NCBI GenBank assembly: GCA_014796735.1
Contig: JAAVIG010000154.1
Span: forward strand, 1-6,608
DNA: 6,608 bases
Source: Oscillospiraceae bacterium
GTDB lineage: Bacteria; Bacillota; Clostridia; Oscillospirales; Ruminococcaceae
Reading direction: 5' to 3'
The notes beneath the pieces were generated by a model, which searched no databases, was not told the origin of the DNA, and saw nothing but the letters and a program-made list of their open reading frames with translations. A program made the translations under genes and the position numbers. Position 1 is the stretch's first letter. Each line of letters opens with the position of its first letter. Below, in pieces: positions 1 to 4,769 of this stretch.

Positions 1-42
1 AAGGATATTTTAATGAACACTGGCAAAGGCGGGATAAAGTAA
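1..42 (+). CDS. Possible C-terminal end of an upstream gene (partial)
   Basis: Reading frame 1 is open from the window edge for 13 codons and ends in TAA at 40-42, one base before the ATG of the GntR regulator. The visible tail reads KDILMNTGKGGIK. Such tight spacing would fit an operon in which the regulator follows another gene, but 13 residues are too few to identify a family and the frame could be open by chance. The regulator's ribosome binding site would lie inside this tail. Confidence 0.3.
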   Translation, partial: KDILMNTGKGGIK

Positions 43-43
43 A

Positions 44-709
44 ATGAAGCTTCAATCGGACAACGGTCCCTTAAGAGTGCAGGTTTTTAAGGCGATCGAG
101 GACGCTGTTTTAAATGGCGAGTACAAGGACGGCGACAGTCTTAACGAGCTGAAAATCTCGGAGGAATTAGGAGTAAGCCGTACTCCCGTAAGAGAAGCGC
201 TGATGCAGCTTGAGCTTGAAGGCTTGGCAAAAAATATTCCCAACAAGGGCGCGGTGGTGATAGGCATTACCGAAAAGGATATTGAAGATATCTACGCCGT
301 AAGAATAAGGATAGAGGGCTTGGCGGCACGGCTTTGCGCGGAAAATATAAGCGAAGATGAGCTGAAGCGTTTTCAGGAGATCGTTGATCTGCAGGAATTT
401 TATCTTGCAAAGCACGATACCGAGCAAATATGGAGCCTTGACAGCGATTTTCATAAAATAATCTATAACGCATCCCAAAGCCGTCCGCTCAAATTTATGC
501 TTTCCAATTTCCACAACTATATTAAAAGAGCCAGAGATATTTCGGTTCACGCCGACGGCAGAGCGGAAAAAACCGTCTCGGAGCATAAAGCCATACTCCA
601 AGCCGTTAGGGATAGAGATGGAGAGCTTGCGGAGCTGCTTATGGCAAGGCATATCACCAACGCGAAAAACAACCTGATAAATCAGATCTGCTATGAAAAA
701 CGAGAATAA
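44..709 (+). CDS. GntR-family transcriptional regulator, FCD (FadR-like) subfamily
   Basis: A cytoplasmic DNA-binding repressor or activator that probably responds to a small organic acid or related metabolite. Residues about 8-73 form the winged helix-turn-helix; the GVSRTPVREAL segment at 43-53 is the hallmark recognition-helix region of GntR proteins. Residues about 78-215 form the all-helical FCD ligand-binding domain. Its usual metal-binding set is visible as D133 and H137 (DSDFH), H181 (SEHKAI) and H203 (ARHI). At 221 residues it has the normal length. The start at 44 follows AAAGGCGGG at 25-33 by 10 bases. It may be the last gene of an operon entering from the left and converges on rpsB-tsf. 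The effector and target genes cannot be read from the sequence; FCD regulators often control sugar-acid, carboxylate or amino-acid catabolism, and the true target is probably upstream of the window. Confidence 0.93.
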   Translation: MKLQSDNGPLRVQVFKAIEDAVLNGEYKDGDSLNELKISEELGVSRTPVREALMQLELEGLAKNIPNKGAVVIGITEKDIEDIYAVRIRIEGLAARLCAENISEDELKRFQEIVDLQEFYLAKHDTEQIWSLDSDFHKIIYNASQSRPLKFMLSNFHNYIKRARDISVHADGRAEKTVSEHKAILQAVRDRDGELAELLMARHITNAKNNLINQICYEKRE

Positions 710-724
710 ATAAAACGGGCTGTT

Positions 725-842
725 TAATACTATTTCCAAATAAGAAATAGACAAATTGATATGGAATATTTGGAAATAGTGTTTATACCAATCCCTTTTT
801 AAACTGTGGGTATTACGTCAGTTTAAAAAGGGATTGGTATTA
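725..842. repeat. MITE-like element built of two back-to-back palindromes
   Basis: The element starts with TAATAC (725-730) and ends with the complement GTATTA (837-842). The left half is a hairpin: ACTATTTCCAAATA at 729-742 pairs perfectly with 767-780, extendable to 17 pairs with one G-U. The right half is a perfect 22-base-pair palindrome, 785-806 with 819-840, around a 12-base loop. All four arms share a related half-site of the form TAATACyAwTyCC. There is no coding capacity. Ends of TA+ATAC and GTAT+TA would fit a small non-autonomous element with TA target duplication, as for IS630/mariner-type MITEs, but that assignment is inference. Neither hairpin is followed by a U-run, so they are not terminators. 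Confidence 0.65.
785..840. repeat. Perfect 22-bp palindrome (12-base loop)
   Basis: Bases 785-806 are the exact reverse complement of 819-840; the loop is 807-818. The arm contains CCAATCCCTTTTTAAACT. This is the right half of the 725-842 element. A 22-base perfect stem is far beyond chance and would fold strongly in either RNA or single-stranded DNA. Confidence 0.9.
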
Positions 843-930
843 GAGTACAAATGTACAAGCAACAGCCCTTTATTCTGCCAAAAATTTCTGTTTGGATATT
901 CTTAATCTTCAATCAAAATGTAATTGTCAC

Positions 931-959
931 AAAAAAACAGCGGCAAAAACTGCCGCTGT
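931..959 (-). terminator. Intrinsic terminator of the rpsB-tsf operon
   Basis: Read on the minus strand, ACAGCGGCA (959-951) pairs perfectly with TGCCGCTGT (945-937) around a five-base loop, followed by a run of T residues (936-931). It lies 43 bases beyond the tsf stop codon, the expected place for the operon's rho-independent terminator. An A-poor upstream flank suggests it works mainly in the minus direction. Confidence 0.9.
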
Positions 960-1002
960 AAATAAGTTATATATAATTTTCATGGAAAGATACACTTAAA
1001 GC

Positions 1003-1923
1003 TTAGTTCATCATGGAAGCAACTTCGTCAGCAAAGTTTTCTTCCTTCTTCTGAAGTCCCTCGCCCTTTTCGTAACGAACAAACTGAACAACCTTGATGT
1101 TCTTGCCAAGGCTTGCAACATACTTAGCAACGGTCATTTCGTCATTCTTGATATAGGGTTCGTCCATAAGGCAGATTTCCTCGGTAAACTTCTTCATTCT
1201 GCCCTCAACGATTTTTTCAAGAACATTCTGAGGCTTGGGCTTAGCAGCTTCCTCGTTTTCCTTCTGAGCAAGTGCCATCTGAACTTCCTTTTCCTCCGCG
1301 ATCACATTTGCGGGAACGTCGGACTGTGCAACAAACTGAGGAGCGGATGCAGCAATCTGAAGGCAAATATCCTTTGCGCACTGCTTTACAACATCATCAT
1401 TTACATCGTCTGCTTCAAGCTTCAGAAGAGTACCGATAATGCTTCCGCCGCCGTCATGGATATAGCTGAACAAATTGCCCTCAAGTCTCGCAAAACGTCT
1501 GATCTTGATATTTTCGCTGATAGTTGCGATTCTCTCGGTCAAAACGTCCTGAACGGTCTCATCGCTGCCGCTCATCTTAACCTGCAAAAGCGCTTCAACG
1601 TCAGCAACATCGTTATCGATAACGGTCTGTGCAACCATGTCAACAAATTCAACGAATCTGTCGGACTTAGCTGCAAAGTCGGTTTCGCTGTTTACCTCAA
1701 CGATAGCGCCAACCTTCTTAGCCTCGTCGATCTTTGTATAAACAAGACCCTCTGCCGCGATACGTGTTGCCTTCTTGGCAGCCTTAGCAAGTCCCTGCTC
1801 ACGAAGATACTTAACGGCAGCGTCAAAGTCGCCGTTTGTCTGTTCAAGTGCGCGCTTGCAGTCCATCATGCCGCAGTTGGTCATTTCTTTAAGCTGTTTT
1901 ACGTCCTGTGCCGAAATAGCCAT
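1003..1923 (-). CDS. tsf: Elongation factor Ts (EF-Ts)
   Basis: EF-Ts is the cytoplasmic guanine-nucleotide exchange factor that releases GDP from EF-Tu so that EF-Tu can reload with GTP and aminoacyl-tRNA. The N-terminal UBA-like domain is residues 1 to about 45, with the GMMDCKRAL helix at 18-26. The core carries the diagnostic NSETDF segment (78-83), whose TDF residues (81-83) contact EF-Tu near the Mg/nucleotide site; after it comes AAKSDRF, where many homologues have VA. The C-terminal part has the expected MDEPYIK and TVAKYV motifs. At 306 residues it is of normal length for Clostridia. The ATG at 1923 follows AAAGGAG (1937-1931) by 7 bases. It lies 38 bases after rpsB, in the usual order, and is followed by a strong terminator. 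Confidence 0.98.
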   Translation of the reverse strand: MAISAQDVKQLKEMTNCGMMDCKRALEQTNGDFDAAVKYLREQGLAKAAKKATRIAAEGLVYTKIDEAKKVGAIVEVNSETDFAAKSDRFVEFVDMVAQTVIDNDVADVEALLQVKMSGSDETVQDVLTERIATISENIKIRRFARLEGNLFSYIHDGGGSIIGTLLKLEADDVNDDVVKQCAKDICLQIAASAPQFVAQSDVPANVIAEEKEVQMALAQKENEEAAKPKPQNVLEKIVEGRMKKFTEEICLMDEPYIKNDEMTVAKYVASLGKNIKVVQFVRYEKGEGLQKKEENFADEVASMMN

Positions 1924-1961
1924 TTTATTTCTCCTTTAATTCATATAAGTTTGTAATTTAA

Positions 1962-2720
1962 TTATTCAGCCGTTTCCTCTACAGCTTTCTCCGCCGCTTC
2001 TTCGGCAGGTTCAGCCTCTTCGCCCGTAACGGGTGTTTCACCCTGACGGCCTTCAATGATAGCGTCTGCCATTGCGCCCGCGATCAGCTTGACAGCGCGG
2101 ATAGCGTCGTCGTTGCCGGGGATAACATAGTCGATCTCGTCGGGATCGCAGTTGGTATCTACTATAGCAACAATGGGAATACCGAGCTTCTTAGCCTCGG
2201 CAACCGCAATTCTTTCCTTGCGGGGGTCAACGATAAAGAGTGCCGCGGGAAGCTTCTGCATATTCTTGATACCGCCGAGGAACTTCTCGAGCTTTTCGAT
2301 CTCAAGGTTCATCTTGCTTACTTCCTTTTTGGGGAGCAAGTCAAATGTGCCGTCCTTTGCCATTTCCTGAAGCTGTTCAAGTCTCTTGATTCTTCTCTGA
2401 ATGGTAGTGAAGTTAGTCATCATGCCGCCGAGCCATCTTGCGTTAACAAAGTGAGCTCCCGCTCTTTCAGCTTCTTCCTTGATGCTGTCGGAAGCCTGCT
2501 TCTTGGTACCTACAAAGAGAACCTCTCCGCCCTCTTCCGTTACCTGACGGATAAACAAATACGCGTCGTCCAACTTCTTAACGGTCTTCTGAAGGTCGAT
2601 GATGTAAATACCGTTTCTTTCTGTGAAAATATAGGGTGCCATTTTGGGGTTCCAGCGTCTTGTCTGATGTCCGAAGTGAACACCTGCTTCAAGAAGCTGC
2701 TTCATTGATACTACTGCCAT
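1962..2720 (-). CDS. rpsB: 30S ribosomal protein S2
   Basis: S2 is a late-assembling protein of the small ribosomal subunit, at the back of the head-body junction. The 252-residue product has all the family signatures: MKQLLEAGVHFGHQT near the N terminus, RNGIYIIDLQKT, RWLGGMMTNF, DPRKERIAVAEAKKLGIP, and VDTNCDPDEIDYVIPGNDDAIRA. The C terminus is an acidic, alanine-glutamate-rich tail (about the last 25 residues), commonly variable in S2. I take the ATG at 2720 as the start because AGGAGG (2734-2729) lies 8 bases before it and the protein then begins MAVVSMKQLLE, like Bacillus S2. An in-frame GTG at 2756 would add 12 lysine/glutamate-rich residues and also has a GGAGGG before it. First gene of the operon with tsf. 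Confidence 0.98.
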   Translation of the reverse strand: MAVVSMKQLLEAGVHFGHQTRRWNPKMAPYIFTERNGIYIIDLQKTVKKLDDAYLFIRQVTEEGGEVLFVGTKKQASDSIKEEAERAGAHFVNARWLGGMMTNFTTIQRRIKRLEQLQEMAKDGTFDLLPKKEVSKMNLEIEKLEKFLGGIKNMQKLPAALFIVDPRKERIAVAEAKKLGIPIVAIVDTNCDPDEIDYVIPGNDDAIRAVKLIAGAMADAIIEGRQGETPVTGEEAEPAEEAAEKAVEETAE

Positions 2721-2728
2721 GGTAGCGT

Positions 2729-2734
2729 CCTCCT
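2729..2734 (-). promoter_or_regulatory. rpsB ribosome binding site deciding the ATG start
   Basis: Minus-strand AGGAGG, 8 bases before the ATG at 2720. A second good site, GGAGGG at 2771-2766, precedes an in-frame GTG (2756) by 9 bases, so two initiation sites stand 36 bases apart. Similarity to known S2 favours the ATG. Confidence 0.8.
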
Positions 2735-2774
2735 GTTTTTTGGTTTTTTCCTCCACAACGTTTTACCCTCCAAA

Positions 2775-2787
2775 GCCGATAATCGGC
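2775..2787 (-). other. Short hairpin next to the upstream ribosome binding site of rpsB
   Basis: GCCGA (2787-2783 on the minus strand) pairs with TCGGC (2779-2775) around a three-base loop. It ends three bases before the GGAGGG at 2771-2766. A CTTTCC run just upstream could also pair with GGAGGG if G-U pairs are allowed. This may modulate access to the upstream initiation site; the evidence is only the sequence complementarity. Confidence 0.4.
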
Positions 2788-2832
2788 ACCATCAGGAAAG
2801 TCAGCGTCATGTGTGGATTTGCGTTATTTTCG

Positions 2833-2861
2833 GAGCAATGTAAATATAATGTACAATGCTC
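2833..2861 (-). other. Hairpin at the 5' end of the rpsB leader
   Basis: On the minus strand GAGCA (2861-2857), a single T-T mismatch, and TGTA (2855-2852) pair with TACA and TGCTC (2842-2833) around a nine-base AT-rich loop. It lies about 10 bases downstream of the transcription start predicted from the promoter at 2879-2907, so it would be the first structure in the roughly 150-base leader. Ribosomal protein operons are often autoregulated through such leaders, but I do not recognise this as a known motif. Confidence 0.45.
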
Positions 2862-2878
2862 TCAAAAACCGCCTTATA

Positions 2879-2907
2879 ATTATACCACAAAGTCCTTTTT
2901 TTTACAA
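2879..2907 (-). promoter_or_regulatory. Sigma-A-type promoter of rpsB-tsf
   Basis: Minus-strand -35 TTGTAA (2907-2902, four of six consensus positions), a 17-base spacer, and a perfect -10 TATAAT (2884-2879). The transcription start would fall near 2872, giving an rpsB leader of about 150 bases. The promoter lies between the ymxH stop codon (2923-2925) and rpsB; no terminator is visible between ymxH and this promoter, so read-through from upstream is also possible. Confidence 0.8.
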
Positions 2908-2922
2908 TAAAATATTATTGGT

Positions 2923-3210
2923 CTATTTTAACAAATTTTTTAAAAATCCCTTGTTATTTTTTGTGTGTTGTGGTAAATCGCAGGTAACAAGAATAGTATC
3001 CTGTCCGATTACTTCAATATCGCACCAAGGGATAATAAAATCCTCCTCACGTCCCAAAAGTCCGAAAAGCTTTGCCTTTCCGTAAACGATCAGCTTGCAT
3101 ATCTTAGCGGTACAGGTATCGAATTCTATATCGTCGGGATAACCTAACTTGCAGCCTGTTTTAACATTGATTATTTCTTTACAGCGCATATCGTCAAAGC
3201 GGCATATCAT
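2923..3210 (-). CDS. YlmC/YmxH-family sporulation protein (PRC-barrel-like)
   Basis: A small cytoplasmic protein of the YlmC/YmxH family, widespread in spore-forming Firmicutes and of poorly defined function. The 95-residue product begins MICRFDDMRCKEIINV, the typical opening, and carries GYPDDIEFD in the first beta-barrel strands and FGLLGREEDFIIPW, the most diagnostic block of the family. The C terminus is a lysine-rich tail after the barrel. The longest ORF would begin three codons earlier at a GTG, but that GTG is part of the ribosome binding site GAGGTGAT (3222-3215), so the ATG at 3210 is the start. It sits between ruvX and rpsB; the promoter of rpsB follows it immediately. Confidence 0.87.
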   Translation of the reverse strand: MICRFDDMRCKEIINVKTGCKLGYPDDIEFDTCTAKICKLIVYGKAKLFGLLGREEDFIIPWCDIEVIGQDTILVTCDLPQHTKNNKGFLKNLLK

Positions 3211-3214
3211 AAAA

Positions 3215-3222
3215 ATCACCTC
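3215..3222 (-). promoter_or_regulatory. ymxH-type gene ribosome binding site (contains a decoy GTG)
   Basis: Minus-strand GAGGTGAT matches eight bases of the anti-Shine-Dalgarno complement. The GTG inside it is in frame with the gene and gives a longer ORF, but it cannot serve as both binding site and start; the ATG at 3210, 8 bases after the GAGG core, is preferred. Confidence 0.8.
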
Positions 3223-3257
3223 GTTCTATGGTATGACAACTTATCCGATAATAGAAC
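3223..3257 (-). other. Hairpin adjoining the ymxH ribosome binding site
   Basis: GTTCTAT (3257-3251 on the minus strand) pairs perfectly with ATAGAAC (3229-3223) around a 21-base loop. It ends immediately before the GAGGTGAT ribosome binding site and directly abuts the larger hairpin at 3257-3305. It may be part of a leader that affects translation of the ymxH-type gene; no known riboswitch class is recognised. Confidence 0.4.
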
Positions 3258-3305
3258 AAAGACAGGCCTATTTGCCGCTGTTTCGACAATCGGGAGCTGT
3301 CTTTG
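3257..3305 (-). terminator. Large two-level hairpin after ruvX, possible terminator
   Basis: CAAAGACAG (3257-3265, plus strand) is the exact complement of CTGTCTTTG (3297-3305), a nine-base stem. Inside it, minus-strand CCG and TTGT pair with ACAG and CGG around a CGAA loop, giving a second stem. On the minus strand the outer stem is followed by TTCTATTAT, a modest T-rich run, so it could terminate ruvX transcripts. On the plus strand it is followed by ATTTTTGTT, but no plus-strand gene lies upstream. It could instead be the start of a regulatory leader for the ymxH-type gene. Confidence 0.45.
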
Positions 3306-3340
3306 ATTTTTGTTATGCTTTTAGAGGCAAATGAAAAAAG

Positions 3341-3775
3341 TCATGGCTGAACTTTATCCTTATTGTTAGACCTCCATGCCATATAATTTTCCAAAATGAC
3401 CGCCGCCGCTACCGCGTCTATAACCGCCTTTCGCTTCTTCCCTCTTTTATTAACTTCGTTCATCATTTGGTGAGCCGTAACGGTGGTGGACCTTTCGTCC
3501 CACATGACAACAGGCACTTCAACATAATTCTGAAGCAGCTCGGCAAAGCTTTTGCACAGCTCGCTTCGAGGGCCCGCACTGCCGTTCATATTAAGGGGAT
3601 TTCCCACAACAATAAGCCCGACTTCATATTCCACCGAAGCCGCCGCCACCTTTTCGATGCATATGTTAAAATTTTTTTCGTCAATAACTCCGATGGGAGA
3701 AGCCACCGTTTCGGTTCTGTCGCAGCAGGCAAGCCCCGTGTGACTGTCGCCGTAATCCACCGCCATTATTTTCAT
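3341..3775 (-). CDS. ruvX: RuvX/YqgF-family Holliday-junction-resolvase-like nuclease
   Basis: A cytoplasmic RNase H-fold nuclease of the YqgF/RuvX family, linked to pre-16S rRNA 5'-end maturation and proposed as a Holliday junction resolvase. The 144-residue protein has the normal length and all hallmark blocks: AVDYGDSHTGLA (5-16, catalytic D7), GNPLNMNGSAGP (58-69), WDERSTT (92-98, E94) and DAVAAAVILENYM near the C terminus (D120). The three acidic residues expected for the active site are therefore present. The ATG at 3775 follows AAAGGA at a suitable distance. It lies 47 bases after the NUDIX gene and before a hairpin that separates it from the ymxH-type gene. Confidence 0.95.
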   Translation of the reverse strand: MKIMAVDYGDSHTGLACCDRTETVASPIGVIDEKNFNICIEKVAAASVEYEVGLIVVGNPLNMNGSAGPRSELCKSFAELLQNYVEVPVVMWDERSTTVTAHQMMNEVNKRGKKRKAVIDAVAAAVILENYMAWRSNNKDKVQP

Positions 3776-3822
3776 TAAATTTATTCCTTTCTCTTTATAG
3801 CAATGATTTTATATTTCTCCGC

Positions 3823-4332
3823 TTATTTCAAAAGCTTATCGACTCCCAGCTCGGCAAATCTGCCCACTGCAAGCGGTACAATCATGTTTTCACTTACCAT
3901 TCTTTCATACTCGGCTTTATCCGCAAGCTTTGCGTCCACCGTCTCGTCCGACTGCAAAACAATAGAGGAAAGCTCTATATCTCTGCGCAAAAGATAATTA
4001 AAGTAAATAGCGTGATTACCGTAGATAATGCCCAATTCGGTCAATTCCTCTTTTTCGGCTTTAATTCCGGTTTCCTCAAAAAGCTCGCGTACCGCGCCGC
4101 CAATAGGCGTTTCTCCGGCCACAACAGAGCCTCCGCTGCATTCCCAATACAGCGGGTAAGGCTTATCGGGGTGTCTTTTTGTCAAAAGAATACGCCCCAT
4201 ATTGTCAATAACCGCTATCTCACAAACAAGATGATATTTTCCCTCGGGGACAGCATCTCCGCGAAGCATTACCTCACCAGTTTTCCGCACATTTCTGTCA
4301 TATAAATCCCAGTATTCGAACGTTTTGCCCAT
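3823..4332 (-). CDS. NUDIX hydrolase
   Basis: A cytoplasmic pyrophosphohydrolase that cleaves nucleoside diphosphates linked to another moiety; the substrate is not predictable. The 169-residue product opens with EYWDLYDRN and a beta-strand with ILLTKRHP, then has a perfect Nudix box (G68, E74, R82-E83-L84, E86-E87, G89-I90), in which the glutamates bind Mg2+. The ORF is open to an ATG at 4365, but that start lacks a ribosome binding site and would add MAMAAAAQENE. The ATG at 4332 has AGGAG (4343-4339) 6 bases upstream and begins close to the conserved EYWD block, so it is preferred. The gene starts 38 bases after the TSCPD gene and is probably co-transcribed with it and ruvX. Confidence 0.92.
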   Translation of the reverse strand: MGKTFEYWDLYDRNVRKTGEVMLRGDAVPEGKYHLVCEIAVIDNMGRILLTKRHPDKPYPLYWECSGGSVVAGETPIGGAVRELFEETGIKAEKEELTELGIIYGNHAIYFNYLLRRDIELSSIVLQSDETVDAKLADKAEYERMVSENMIVPLAVGRFAELGVDKLLK

Positions 4333-4370
4333 TTCATTCTCCTGTGCCGCAGCGGCCATTGCCATTTGGA

Positions 4371-4622
4371 TTACTGCCGCGCCTTATACTCCTTCAAAGC
4401 AACAGCAAGCTGTGCGGGACAGGAGGTTCCCTTTCCTCCACAGTCTATACCGTCAAGTCTTTCTATAATCTCGTCGATCTTCATTCCTTTGACCAAGCTT
4501 GAAATACCCTTAAGATTACCGTTGCAGCCGCCCAAAACGGAAAGGCTCTTTACGGTATCTCCTTCAATTTCAATAGTCATTTTACGGGAGCATACTCCCT
4601 TAGGTGTAAATTCGTAAGTCAT
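4371..4622 (-). CDS. TIGR03905-type TSCPD-domain protein
   Basis: A small 83-residue cytoplasmic protein of the TIGR03905 group, related to the TSCPD domain found at the C terminus of vitamin-B12-dependent ribonucleotide reductases. Function is unknown; the four cysteines suggest metal or redox roles. Visible marks are KGVCSRKM (C11), GGCNGNLKGIS (C33) and CGGKGTSCPAQLA (C61, C68). The last carries TSCPA instead of the name-giving TSCPD. The ATG at 4622 follows AAAGGA in a purine-rich stretch. It is the first gene of a probable TSCPD-NUDIX-ruvX transcript, with a structured 109-base inverted-repeat element just upstream. Confidence 0.88.
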   Translation of the reverse strand: MTYEFTPKGVCSRKMTIEIEGDTVKSLSVLGGCNGNLKGISSLVKGMKIDEIIERLDGIDCGGKGTSCPAQLAVALKEYKARQ

Positions 4623-4660
4623 TTTACTTTTTTCCTTTCAAATTATTTTTTAAATAAATT

Positions 4661-4769
4661 ACTTCCAATTCACTTTCGGGTTCCCGATGTCTCTAAAATC
4701 AAGGTTGGTGAAGATTCATAGATCCTTGTTCATGGGATAATTTTCAGATTTACTCTGCAAATTGGAAGT
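4661..4769. repeat. 109-base inverted-repeat element with internal hairpins
   Basis: ACTTCCAATT at 4661-4670 is the exact inverted copy of AATTGGAAGT at 4760-4769. Within lie TCGG/CCGA around 4676-4687, CAAGG/CCTTG (4700-4704 and 4724-4728) and CAGA/TCTG (4745-4748 and 4754-4757). Together they make a closed multibranch fold. The right end touches the first base of the QueG-like gene's stop codon. It has no coding capacity. It could be a small mobile element with 10-base terminal repeats, or a structured RNA leading into the TSCPD gene; I recognise neither family. No strong promoter for the TSCPD gene is visible here. Confidence 0.55.

Larger units (their letters stand above)
717..868 (+). 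terminator. Probable GntR-gene terminator with a repeat element inserted in its loop
   Basis: GGGCTGTT at 717-724, just after the regulator's stop codon and an A-rich run, is exactly complementary to AACAGCCC at 861-868, which is followed by TTTATT. Brought together these arms look like an ordinary intrinsic terminator. They are 136 bases apart, and most of that distance is the palindromic element at 725-842. The eight-base match could be chance, but its place directly after the stop codon and before a T-rich run argues for a real terminator that has been split. Confidence 0.4.

Noticed and set aside
167..754. 195-codon minus-strand ORF opposite the GntR gene
   Set aside because: Fully overlaps a gene with clear winged-helix and FCD motifs; the antisense product has no recognisable domain and no ribosome binding site was seen.
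845..856. GTACA-AA-TGTAC short palindrome after the repeat element
   Set aside because: Five-base arms with a two-base loop; too small to call an operator or terminator without more copies.
1456..1956. 166-codon plus-strand ORF opposite tsf
   Set aside because: It is antisense to the strongly conserved EF-Ts gene and shows no family motif; a by-product of codon use.
2754..2756. GTG as the rpsB start, giving a 264-residue S2
   Set aside because: Family similarity begins at the ATG at 2720, which has its own AGGAGG. Kept as a finding but not used for the gene boundary.
3803..3997. Plus-strand ORF opposite the NUDIX gene end
   Set aside because: Antisense to a real coding region with no motif or ribosome binding site.
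4636..4670. TTGGAA, 17 bases, TAATTT as a promoter for the TSCPD gene (minus strand)
   Set aside because: The -10 match is only three of six and the transcript would start inside the ribosome binding site.
4661..4769. Integron attC site
   Set aside because: The inverted ends do not show the RYYYAAC/GTTRRRY core sites and no integrase is near.
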